Source: Sphingobium sp. (lineage in GTDB: Bacteria > Pseudomonadota > Alphaproteobacteria > Sphingomonadales > Sphingomonadaceae). Taken from it: a stretch of 19,764 nt of DNA. Below are positions 1-7,569 of the stretch, piece by piece. The position numbers and the translations under genes are program-made. Location: contig JASBTC010000357.1 of NCBI GenBank assembly GCA_030148625.1, positions 1 to 19,764 on the forward strand, read 5' to 3'. The notes under the pieces were generated by a model. That model made no database searches. It saw only the letters and a list, made by a program, of their open reading frames with translations, and had not been told where the DNA came from. Within the stretch, counting starts at the first letter, position 1, and every line of letters starts with the position of its first letter.

Positions 1-588
1 GCGGGCCTCAGCGATTTCGGCATCGCCGCGGTGCATCGGATGAACGAGGTCGGCATCCTGGTCGATTCCTCGCATTCGGGGCCGCAGACCACGATGGACG
101 CCATCACCTTTTCGAAGCGCCCGCCGATCATCTCGCACTCCAACGCCGGCGCACTCAACGAGCATCCGCGGACCAAGTCCGACGAGATCATCCGCGCGCT
201 CGCCAAGAAGGGGGGCGTGATGGGGCTGACTACGGTGAACACCATGGTGAAGCGCGAATTCCCGGTGACCGCCGAGCACTGGCTCGACCATGTCGATCAT
301 CTGGTGAAGCTCGTCGGCATCGATCATGTCGGCTTCGGCACGGACACGCTGATCCGCGGCTGGTCGACCGATCCCAAGCTGAAGGACGAATTCCTCAAGG
401 CCTATGGCGAGCCGCACTTCAAATCGAGCTACCGCTTCCGCTATCCGTTCGGCACCGAAGGCATGAACGACGCGAAGAAGTGGCACTTCGCCACCGCCGG
501 TCTGATGAAGCGCGGTTACAAGACCGCCGATATCCAGAAGGTATTGGGCGGCAACTGGCTGCGCATCATTTCCGACGTCGTCGGCTAA
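1..588 (+). CDS. M19 family (membrane/renal) dipeptidase, 3' part only
   Basis: The frame is open from base 1 to the TAA at 586-588, giving the last 195 residues of a protein whose start lies outside the window. M19 enzymes are zinc TIM-barrel dipeptidases, usually periplasmic or membrane-attached. The visible part has the family's C-terminal motifs in order: VDSSHSG with the first barrel His ligand, ISHSN with the second, EHPR with the substrate-carboxylate Arg, and HVGFGTD with the late catalytic Asp. It ends with the usual VLGGNWLRI helix. The N-terminal HxD and bridging-Glu motifs cannot be judged. It is clearly related to the gene at 18808-19764, which shares the GLTDYG / HSN / HPR / KGGVMG pattern, but it is not a recent copy. 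It converges with the hydrolase gene ending at 653. Substrate unknown. Confidence 0.9.
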   Translation, partial: AGLSDFGIAAVHRMNEVGILVDSSHSGPQTTMDAITFSKRPPIISHSNAGALNEHPRTKSDEIIRALAKKGGVMGLTTVNTMVKREFPVTAEHWLDHVDHLVKLVGIDHVGFGTDTLIRGWSTDPKLKDEFLKAYGEPHFKSSYRFRYPFGTEGMNDAKKWHFATAGLMKRGYKTADIQKVLGGNWLRIISDVVG

Positions 589-616
589 GGGCGTGAACTG
601 CCGGGAACTGGTGTCC

Positions 617-647
617 GCCGCGTCGGCCGTCTCGCTGGGCCGGCGGC
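617..647. terminator. GC-rich hairpin between convergent genes
   Basis: GCCGC at 617-621 pairs with GCGGC at 643-647, and CGGCC at 624-628 pairs with GGCCG at 638-642. There is a 2-base bulge at 622-623 and a 9-base loop. It sits in the 64-bp gap between the 3' end of the dipeptidase (588) and the 3' end of the minus-strand hydrolase (653), where a bidirectional terminator is expected. No T-run follows on either strand, so its termination strength is uncertain. Confidence 0.4.
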
Positions 648-652
648 CGTCA

Positions 653-3080
653 TCATCGGGCCAACTCCATCAGCCGCGCCCGTCCTTCCGCGAACCGCGC
701 GCGCAATCTGGCGGTCGGTTCGCCGTCATAGCCCTGCTTCAACCGGGCGTCCGCGACGTCCATCCAGCGCAGCAGATCGTTCGCTGCCGCCCTTGAGGCC
801 GCGGGATCGCGGCTGCCGCGTTCGCCCAACCAGATCGGGGCGCTGTGCGCGAACTGATAACTGTCCTGCGCGGGCCAAGCGGGTGCACCGCCGCGGATGC
901 GCGCGGCGATCCAGCCGCCTGCGGGGACGTCAATCTCGCCCGCATAGCGCCCGATACCCTCCAGCGCGCCATAGCTTTTGACGATGCGGCCATTGACCAG
1001 CACTTCGACATGATCGGCGGGCGACGCGGTGAAGGCGTCGATCGTGAAGGGGATGCGCCGGCCGCCCGGAATCGCCGCGCCCGGCCCGGCATCGCCCGCG
1101 ATGAAGTCGATCATCGGCCCGTTGGTCACGAAGCTTCTGCCCGCGCGCACCGCGTCGAGGAAACTCGCCATACCCAGCGGTCCCTTGGGCTTCGCATAGA
1201 CTCGCGTCGAGCCCACCGCCATGGTGCGGTGGAGATTGTGCATGGTGTCGCTGCCGCCGGCCGGCGCGATGGTCAGGCCGAGATTGAGCAGCCTGTACCA
1301 GAGTTCGGAAGTGCCCAGCTCGTCGGTCCAGAGGCAAGCCAGTTCGATCGCATCGACCTCGCCCGCCAGCGCATCGGGCACCAGTTCGAGAGGGATGCCC
1401 GTCGGCGGGCCGCCCTGGGGGAAGGGGTCGCGCACGATCACCGGATGGACATAGATGTTCATGCCGCCATGCGCCCTTGCGAAGCGCAGTGGCGAGCTGT
1501 TGGCTAGGTCCAGCCGATCATAGGCGGCGGGATAGCCCGGCCCGAAGAAGAACGGCGTATGCGGCGCATCGGTGCCGATCACGCCGATATGTCCCAGAAA
1601 ATGCGAGCGCACCTCTTGCGAGAATTTCACCAACGGCCGCTCGATCCGCTGCCAGCCCCAGAAGCGGACATCGGTGAGCGCGGTCTGGAGATTGGCGAGC
1701 ATGGGCGTCGATACGTCCAGCGCTTCGGCGCGCATCGCCGAGACGATCGTCCGGTTCGAGCTGGAACGGCCCGCCATAGTTCAGATGACTATGGAGATCG
1801 CCGCTGACCCAGCCGCGCGCCGTCGCGGCGAAGGCGGGCTGAGGCAGGTCGATGTCGATCACCGCAGTTTCGCCCGCGCGAAGCTTGCGGCGCGTGACGA
1901 CCGGAACGTCCAGCCCGTGGCTCGCGGTGATCGCGATCTCGCCCGCGGGCAGCTCGACCGTGGTAGCGCCCGGCGAATAGAAGGAGATACGGCCATGCTG
2001 GCCGTCGAATGTCGTATTGCCGGTATCGGGCGCGGCAGGATGGCCCGCGCCGTCAACCACCGCGAGACGGGCGGGCAAGGCGGAGCCGTCGCGACGGGTG
2101 CGGATCGTGACCCGCGCGGTCGGTGCGCCCATGGTCCAGTAAAGCGGCGTCACCTCTTCCGCCGGACCGCCGGTGACCGCCACGCGATACAGCCTGAAAC
2201 GTTCCTCGCGATCGGGCTGGACATACCAGATGCCGCCGCGGCCCCAGGCGGGTGTGACAGGATAGGTGGCATCGCTCGCCAGTCGCAGCGTCTCGCCGCC
2301 GCTCGCGTTGGAGACGAGCAGCTGGGTGCGGTCGTCGCCCGCCAGCGGCGTCAGCGCGAAGCTGCGGCCATCGGGGCTGGCCGAGATGCGCAGCTGCGGC
2401 GACAGCCCCTCGCGACGCAGGACTTTTGTGCTGCCGTCCGCAAAGGACAGCATCTCCACCGTATCGGACAGCAAAGTCGATTCGGAGACATAGACGAGCC
2501 CGCCGGTGACCGGCTGAGAATTGATCTCCTGCCCCTTGGCGGTGGTCAGCCGTGTCTTCGCGCCAGAGGCGAGATCGATCCGCCAGATGTCGAGATCGCC
2601 AGCCTCGGCCGAACTATAATAGACGCTCTTGCCGTCGAGAGAGAAGACCGGGTCCAGCTCGATCGTTGACGTATCGACGAGGACGCGCTCGCGCCCGTTC
2701 GCCACGTCGAGCAGCCACAGGCCGGTGTCGCGGCCGCTGTCACGCATGAACGCGATGGTCTGGCCGTCGGGCGACCATGTGGGCCGTGCGTCGATGGACG
2801 CGCCGCGGGTGACTCTGCGCGCCTCGCGCGTGGCGATGTCCATGATCCACAGCCAGCCGCGCGCTGCGAACGCCACACTCTTGCCGTCGGGCGAGGGCGC
2901 GGGATCGGTCGGCGAGATGGCGAAGGTCGGAAGATTATAGCCTTCGAGATAGACCTGTACCGGCAGGGTCGGGACCCTGGGGTAGCGGTTGATCCATTCG
3001 GCCGACGCCGATTGCGATACCGCCAGCGCGCAAACGGACATCATGATCGAACGACGCGTATTCCACTCCCGCGACCGCAT
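653..3080 (-). pseudogene. Secreted TolB-like beta-propeller plus CehA/McbA-type metallohydrolase, frameshifted
   Basis: Two overlapping minus-strand frames form one protein of about 808 residues interrupted by a one-base shift near 1745. The 5' frame starts at ATG 3080 and has a Sec-type signal peptide (cleavage near residue 27, ASA-E). Repeated PDGK-type beta-propeller blades follow (for example SPDGQTIAF and SLDGKSVYY), then GDLHSHLNYGG, the HxH metal site of PHP-like CehA/McbA hydrolases (His430, His432). The 3' frame continues with the YVHP and GGSDTMHN motifs of the same domain and ends at 653. CehA/McbA members hydrolyse esters or carbamates such as carbaryl; the real substrate here is unknown, and related proteins are often called amidohydrolases. 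Its ATG overlaps the permease stop as TAATG, so the two are translationally coupled. Either the gene is broken or the extra base is a sequencing error. Confidence 0.8.
1741..1752 (-). other. Frameshift site inside the beta-propeller/CehA hydrolase gene
   Basis: On the minus strand the upstream frame reads ...PFQLEPDD and then turns to nonsense rich in Arg, while the other frame becomes good protein from VSAMRAEAL onward. Removing one C opposite base 1745 joins them as EPDD-VSAMRAEAL, which is continuous and family-like. There is no homopolymer or classic slippery heptamer at the join, so programmed frameshifting is unlikely. Confidence 0.7.
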
Positions 3081-4504
3081 TACGCCGGACGATCATTATT
3101 CGCGCTGAGCGCGCTGCGCGTGCGGCTATAGAGCACATAGAAAGCGATGCCCGCCACATTCCAGATCGCGAAGCGCGTCAGCGTGTGGGTGGGCAGGCTG
3201 ATCAGCAGATAGATACAGCCGAGCGTCGCCAGCGTGCCGATCAGATAGGGCTGCGGGCAGCGGAACACGCGCGGCAGATCCGGCGCGCGACGGCGGAGTA
3301 CCATCATGCACACCGCCACGGCGATGAACGCCACCAGCGTGCCGGCATTGGCGAGTTCGGCGATCTCGTCCAACCGGAAGAAGCCCGCCACCACTGCCAC
3401 GAACACGCCGGTCACCGCGGTGATCGTGGTCGGCGCGCCCGAGCGCGGCGACACGCGGCTGAGGAAGCGTGGCAGCAGCCCGTCGCGCGCCATCACGAAG
3501 AAGATGCGGCTCTGGCCATACATCATGACGAGGATCACCGAGGGCAGCGCGATCAGCGCCGCCAGCCCAATCGCCCAGGCGGCGAAGGGATGCTCCAGCG
3601 AACGCAGCACGAACGCCAGCGGCTCTGCCGACGCGCCCAGCTCGAGATAGTTCACCGCGCCGATCGCGCTGACCGCAACAAACATGTAGATCAGCGTGCA
3701 GACCGCCATCGATCCGAGGATTCCGATGATCAGATCGCGCCCCGGATTGCGCGTTTCCTCGGCAGAGGTCGCCACCGCGTCGAACCCGTAAAAGGCGAAA
3801 AACACGATCGCTGCAGCCGCCATCACGCCGCGCGTCTTGCCATCGATTACTTCGCTTCCGAAGCCATAGGGCATGAAGGGGGTGAATTTGTCCGCATCGA
3901 ACGCGGGCATGGCCAGGACGACGAACGCTGTCAGCGCGGTGAGCTTGATCCCCACCAGAATGATATTGAACGTCGCGCTCTCGCGCGTGCCGGCGATCAG
4001 CATGCCAGCGATCGCCAGCGCCACCAGCACCGCGGGCAGATTGACGATGCCCCCGGCATGCGGCCCCGCCAGGATTTCGGGCGGGAGGTGCATCCCCAGC
4101 GACTGCATCCAGCCGACAAGATAGCCCGACCAGCCGACCGCGACGGTCGAGCAGGCGAGCGAATATTCGAGGATCAGGCTCCAGCCCACGATCCAGGCCA
4201 GCGTCTCGCCGAGCACCGAATAGGTATAGGTGTAAGCGCCGCCCGATGTCGGCATCAGCGTCGCCATCTCGGCATAGGCGAGCGCGGCGCAGGCGCACAC
4301 GATGCCCGCCACAGCGAAGGCCAGGATGACCGCCGGTCCCGCGCGCTCCGCGCCGACGCCGGTGAGCGTATAGATGCCGGTGCCCACGATCGCACCGACG
4401 CCGAGGCCGACCAGATGCGGCCAGCTCAGCGTCTTGCGCAGTCCGTTCGCGCCGCCGCCAGCGGTCTCGATCGGCTTGCGCGGCCCCAGCCAATGTCCTG
4501 CCAC
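3080..4504 (-). CDS. APC superfamily amino acid permease
   Basis: A 474-residue polytopic membrane protein of the amino acid-polyamine-organocation family, close to the cationic amino acid transporter type. TM1 carries the characteristic VGAIVGTGIYTLTG substrate-binding break (about residues 36-49), and TM2 is followed by ALAYAEMATLMPTSGGAYTY, the family signature. About 12 hydrophobic segments can be counted, and the length is normal. The start is GTG at 4504, supported by GGGGAG about six bases upstream. It lies 127 bp downstream of the GntR gene, and that gap holds a GTATAC element with three tandem heptamers, so it may have its own regulated promoter. Its stop overlaps the next gene's ATG (TAATG). 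From context I infer import of (hydroxy)proline or other amino acids or small peptides; the specificity cannot be read from the sequence. Confidence 0.9.
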   Translation of the reverse strand: MAGHWLGPRKPIETAGGGANGLRKTLSWPHLVGLGVGAIVGTGIYTLTGVGAERAGPAVILAFAVAGIVCACAALAYAEMATLMPTSGGAYTYTYSVLGETLAWIVGWSLILEYSLACSTVAVGWSGYLVGWMQSLGMHLPPEILAGPHAGGIVNLPAVLVALAIAGMLIAGTRESATFNIILVGIKLTALTAFVVLAMPAFDADKFTPFMPYGFGSEVIDGKTRGVMAAAAIVFFAFYGFDAVATSAEETRNPGRDLIIGILGSMAVCTLIYMFVAVSAIGAVNYLELGASAEPLAFVLRSLEHPFAAWAIGLAALIALPSVILVMMYGQSRIFFVMARDGLLPRFLSRVSPRSGAPTTITAVTGVFVAVVAGFFRLDEIAELANAGTLVAFIAVAVCMMVLRRRAPDLPRVFRCPQPYLIGTLATLGCIYLLISLPTHTLTRFAIWNVAGIAFYVLYSRTRSALSANNDRPA

Positions 4505-4562
4505 GCGACGCTCCCCTTGTCCGATAGACCATGGCGCTCGGGCGCCACGACTCCGTCGAACC

Positions 4563-4585
4563 GTATACGAAATACGAAATACGAC
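4563..4585 (-). promoter_or_regulatory. GTATAC element with three tandem ATACGAA heptamers (candidate GntR operator)
   Basis: The palindrome GTATAC at 4563-4568 is overlapped by three head-to-tail heptamers: ATACGAA (4565-4571), ATACGAA (4572-4578) and ATACGAC (4579-4585). It lies in the 127-bp gap between the GntR gene and the permease, upstream of the permease GTG. The same GTATACG core occurs at 8601 and, on the minus strand, at 5298. A regulatory role is inferred from position and repetition only. Confidence 0.5.
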
Positions 4586-4631
4586 AAGTCGAAATTACCG
4601 GCATCTGAAATTGTCGGCTGTGCTCGGCGAA

Positions 4632-5306
4632 TCAGCCCTTGCCGCCCTGGGAAAGCTGTCCGCGCAGATCGACGATCGTCTTCTTGATGTGTGCGTGCAT
4701 CAGCTTCGCGACCGCCTTGTCACCGGCCAGCCACAGTTTCAGGATCTCGTCATGCTCGCTGTTAGCGCGCTCATCGCGGCCCAACGGTTCGAGATGCTTG
4801 CGCACATAGCGCTCGCTCAGCACATGCAGCCGCTCGAGCAGGATCGTGGTGATCGCTTGGCCCGAGGGGCGGATCAGCGCGAGGTGGAACGCCCGGTTGA
4901 ACGCCCCGACGCCGTCGCCATGCGCGTTGGTCACGTGATCGAGCGCGGCATGCGTCGCGATCGCATGCTGCCGGTCTTCGTCGGTCGCGCGCTTGGCCGC
5001 CAGCGCGACCGTGTCCGGTTCCAGCTTCAGGCGGAGCGCATAGACCTCCTCGGCTTCGCTCGCGTCGAGCGAGCGGACGAAATAGCCCCGGTTGATCTGG
5101 TTGCGGACCAGCCCTTCCTGTTCGAGCCGGGTCAGCGCCTCACGCAGCGGGATCTTGCTGACACCGAGTTCGGCGGCGAGCGCGTCCTGCCGGATCGGCT
5201 GTTCGGGCGGAACCGAGCCGTTCAATATCCGGTCGCGGACGAGATCGACGAGCTGGTCGGAGAGATTGCGAATGATGAGGCCGTTCATATTTGAACCGTA
5301 TACCAT
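4632..5306 (-). CDS. GntR family transcriptional regulator (FadR/FCD subfamily)
   Basis: A 224-residue DNA-binding regulator. The N-terminal winged helix-turn-helix reads RQDALAAELGVSKIPLREAL followed by the wing GLVRNQINRGYFV. The C-terminal FCD ligand-binding domain has LRLKLEPDTVALAA, FHLALI and SEHDEIL...HAHI, which supply the usual His metal ligands. I start it at ATG 5306 because AAGGAG (5314-5319) stands seven bases upstream. A GTG at 5333 would have no such site and would overlap the upstream stop. Codons 2-3 are GTA TAC, so the putative operator palindrome lies within the first codons, suggesting autoregulation. It is 23 bp downstream of the dehydrogenase gene in the same direction. 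FCD regulators of amino-acid and sugar-acid operons are typically repressors released by a pathway substrate; hydroxyproline or its D-epimer is my inferred ligand. Confidence 0.9.
   Translation of the reverse strand: MVYGSNMNGLIIRNLSDQLVDLVRDRILNGSVPPEQPIRQDALAAELGVSKIPLREALTRLEQEGLVRNQINRGYFVRSLDASEAEEVYALRLKLEPDTVALAAKRATDEDRQHAIATHAALDHVTNAHGDGVGAFNRAFHLALIRPSGQAITTILLERLHVLSERYVRKHLEPLGRDERANSEHDEILKLWLAGDKAVAKLMHAHIKKTIVDLRGQLSQGGKG
5298..5303 (-). promoter_or_regulatory. GTATAC palindrome at the start of the GntR gene (candidate autoregulatory operator)
   Basis: The hexamer is codons 2-3 of the regulator (minus strand ATATGGTATACGG). It shares the GTATACG core with the elements at 4563 and 8601. 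Binding here would block the start region of the regulator's own message or gene. This is inferred from motif sharing. Confidence 0.4.
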
Positions 5307-5329
5307 ATATTTGCTCCTTGCGAGCGCGC

Positions 5330-6577
5330 TCACCCGAAGCGGGTCACGTCAAAGGGCGACAGATCGAACGGGGCGGATTCGTTGCCGATCATCGCGCCCA
5401 CCGCCTCGCCGGTGACCGCCGCCAGGGTCAGGCCCAGATGCTGATGGCCGAACGCATAGGCGATCGCGGGCCGGCCGCGGAGGCGGCCGATCGCCGGAAG
5501 ATAATCGGGCAAAGTGGGGCGCGCGCCCATCCATTCGCGCGCAGCATTGCCCAGGCCGAGTCCCAGCGCCCCCGCATGCGTGCGCAGCCGCGACCATTTG
5601 CGGCGGTCGGGCGGATCATCGCCGCGCGCGAACTCAACGAAGCTTGCGGCGCGCAAGCCATGCGCGAAGCGGGTGACGATCATCGAGCGGTCCTCGAACA
5701 CGACCGGTGGCATGCCGGTCGGCCATTCGGTCGCGGCGCTCTCGATATGATAGCCGCGCTCGGAGATCAGCGGGGCGGAAACGCCCAGCGGCGTCAGCAG
5801 CGCGGCAGAGGCCGCACCCGCGGCGACCAGCGCCAGGTCCGCGATCAGTTCGCCGCCATCGTCGAGCGTGACCTTTGCGTCCATATGCCCCGACACCCGC
5901 ACGGCGCGGCCCATGCGCCGCTCGCCGCCCAGGGCACGGAAGCAGGCCTGGAGCGCCTCGCCCAGCGCCGCCGGATCGGTGATCTGGCCGGTGTCGCGAA
6001 AGCGCAGCGCCCCCATGATCCGGGGGCGGATCAGACGCTGTAATTCGGCGAGTTCGTCCGCCGGCACGTCTTCGAGCCGCGCGGTGCCGATATCCGTCGA
6101 TCGCCAATGCGCTCGCCCCGCTTCCGCGCTGGCGGCGCTTTCCCACAGCACCAGATGCCCGTCGGTGCGCAACAGGCCGGGATGGCCCGCATCCGCAACC
6201 AGTCGCTCCCAGGCGGGCAGGGCGTGGGCGAGCGCCGCGCCGAGCGCCTTTTTCCCGTGCGCGAACCGCATCGGCGTGCTCGCGCGGAGCAGCTTCAGCG
6301 CGAAGGGCAGCCATGTCGCCACGGCGCCGGGCGGCAGCGAAAGCGCACCGCCCCGGATGAACAGGCGCTTGTGAAAGTTACGGACTGCGGCGGGCGAGGC
6401 GAGCGGCTCGACCTGCTCGGTCGCGATATGCCCGGCATTGCCCCAGGATGCGCTGCGCCACGGTTCGTCGGGTGCGACGATCCTCGTCCGGATGCCGCGC
6501 CGCTGCAATGCGATTGCACAGGCGAGCCCGACGACGCCGTTGCCGATCACGATCGCCGTGGCGGGCGCTCCGCTCAA
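5330..6577 (-). CDS. FAD-dependent D-amino acid dehydrogenase, probable D-hydroxyproline dehydrogenase
   Basis: A 415-residue flavoprotein of the DAO/DadA family. The dinucleotide fold begins at once with TAIVIGNGVVGLACAIAL (GxGxxG), followed by the DadA-type SWGNAGHIATEQVEPLASP stretch that lines the flavin. The C-terminus has the second FAD-contact region PDYLPAIGRLRG and AFGHQHLGLTLAAVTGEAV. The frame stays open 324 bases further upstream, but that part is arginine-rich shadow of the epimerase gene. I choose TTG 6577, which overlaps the epimerase stop (TTGA) and leaves the normal short lead before the first strand. Family members oxidise D-amino or D-imino acids and pass electrons to the respiratory chain. 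Next to a two-Cys epimerase and a DapA-type deaminase, oxidation of cis-4-hydroxy-D-proline to 1-pyrroline-4-hydroxy-2-carboxylate is the best reading. Confidence 0.85.
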   Translation of the reverse strand: MSGAPATAIVIGNGVVGLACAIALQRRGIRTRIVAPDEPWRSASWGNAGHIATEQVEPLASPAAVRNFHKRLFIRGGALSLPPGAVATWLPFALKLLRASTPMRFAHGKKALGAALAHALPAWERLVADAGHPGLLRTDGHLVLWESAASAEAGRAHWRSTDIGTARLEDVPADELAELQRLIRPRIMGALRFRDTGQITDPAALGEALQACFRALGGERRMGRAVRVSGHMDAKVTLDDGGELIADLALVAAGAASAALLTPLGVSAPLISERGYHIESAATEWPTGMPPVVFEDRSMIVTRFAHGLRAASFVEFARGDDPPDRRKWSRLRTHAGALGLGLGNAAREWMGARPTLPDYLPAIGRLRGRPAIAYAFGHQHLGLTLAAVTGEAVGAMIGNESAPFDLSPFDVTRFG

Positions 6578-7569
6578 ACGACCGTGAATCCGGCCCAGAA
6601 AGGATCTTCGCGGTCGATCCATATCGTGTTGAAGCCGGTGGTGATCGCCGATCCCTCGATCGATGGGATGATTCCGTCCACATCGCCCACCTTCGCTGCC
6701 GCCTCGACCCGGCCGATGAAGCGGCTGCCGATATAGCTTTCGTGGACGAAGCGATCGCCCACGGCCAGCCTGCCGGTCGCGGCGAGATGCGCCAGCCGCG
6801 CCGAGGTGCCGGTGCCGCAGGGGCTCCGGTCGATCGCGCGCTCGCCGTAGAATACCGCGTTGCGCCCGTCCGCGCCCTCGCCTTTCGGCTTGTCCGCCCA
6901 CAGCACATGGCTGACGCCGCGGATGCTCGAGTCCCCCGGGTGCACCGGTTCATAGATCTCGCGCACCATCGCGCGGATGACGCGGCTCAATTCGATGATC
7001 CGCGCCGCGCCGAGATCGTCCAGCCCGGTATAACTGCCCTGCGGCTCGATGATCGCGTAGAAATTGCCGCCATAGGAGACGTCGATGGCCAGCGGCCCGA
7101 AGCCCGGCACGTCGATTTCGATGCCGCGCTGCGCGACATAGGCGGGCACGTTGCGGATTTTCACCGAACGCACCCGGTCGCCCTCTTGCTCGTAGACGAT
7201 CTCGATCGTCCCGGCGGGCACCTCCACCGTCAGCCGCCCCGGTTCACGCGGCTGGATCAGGCCGTTTTCCAGCCCGAACGTAATCATGCCGATCGTGCCA
7301 TGGCCGCACATCGGCAGGCAGCCGCTCGTCTCGATGAACAGGATCGCCGCATCCGCATCGCCGCAGGGCGGATAGAGAAAGCCGCCCGACATCATGTCGT
7401 GCCCGCGCGGCTCGAAGCACAGGCCGGTGCGGATCCAGTCGAAGCGGGCGAGGAAATCCTGCCGCCGCTCTGCCATGGAGGAACCGCGCAGTAGCGGTGC
7501 CCCGCCCGCCACCAGGCGGACGGGGTTTCCGGCGGTATGCCCATCGATGCAGAAGAAGCTGTGTCGCAT
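6574..7569 (-). CDS. Proline racemase family protein, probable 4-hydroxyproline 2-epimerase
   Basis: A 331-residue cytoplasmic enzyme of the proline racemase / hydroxyproline epimerase family, at the usual length. The N-terminus is typical (FFCIDGHTAGNPVR). Both catalytic cysteines are present: Cys88 in LPMCGHGTIG and Cys251 in DRSPCGTGTSARLA. Having Cys rather than Thr at the second site argues for racemase or epimerase activity and against trans-3-hydroxyproline dehydratase. Epimerases convert trans-4-hydroxy-L-proline to cis-4-hydroxy-D-proline. The ATG at 7569 overlaps the upstream DapA-family stop by one base (TGATG), and the gene's own TGA overlaps the dehydrogenase start. The three genes are therefore one translationally coupled unit. 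Proline racemase proper remains an alternative, since the substrate-pocket residues cannot be judged by eye. Confidence 0.9.
   Translation of the reverse strand: MRHSFFCIDGHTAGNPVRLVAGGAPLLRGSSMAERRQDFLARFDWIRTGLCFEPRGHDMMSGGFLYPPCGDADAAILFIETSGCLPMCGHGTIGMITFGLENGLIQPREPGRLTVEVPAGTIEIVYEQEGDRVRSVKIRNVPAYVAQRGIEIDVPGFGPLAIDVSYGGNFYAIIEPQGSYTGLDDLGAARIIELSRVIRAMVREIYEPVHPGDSSIRGVSHVLWADKPKGEGADGRNAVFYGERAIDRSPCGTGTSARLAHLAATGRLAVGDRFVHESYIGSRFIGRVEAAAKVGDVDGIIPSIEGSAITTGFNTIWIDREDPFWAGFTVV

Noticed and set aside
1..588. Possible recent duplication of the terminal M19 gene (18808-19764) flanking the region as a long repeat
   Set aside because: The proteins share family motifs but differ at most positions, and no DNA-level repeat was visible.
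1572..2669. Open + strand frame opposite the propeller hydrolase
   Set aside because: The product is Arg/Gly-rich low-complexity sequence, while the minus strand shows beta-propeller blades in order.
3185..4687. Open + strand frame of 500 codons opposite the permease
   Set aside because: The His/Arg-rich product has no membrane segments or motifs; the minus strand encodes a typical APC permease.
6578..6901. N-terminal extension of the FAD dehydrogenase frame
   Set aside because: The extra 108 codons are Arg-rich and overlap the epimerase gene. The dinucleotide fold starts right after TTG 6577.
6574..7569. trans-3-hydroxy-L-proline dehydratase
   Set aside because: That enzyme has Thr at the second catalytic position; here both cysteines are present.
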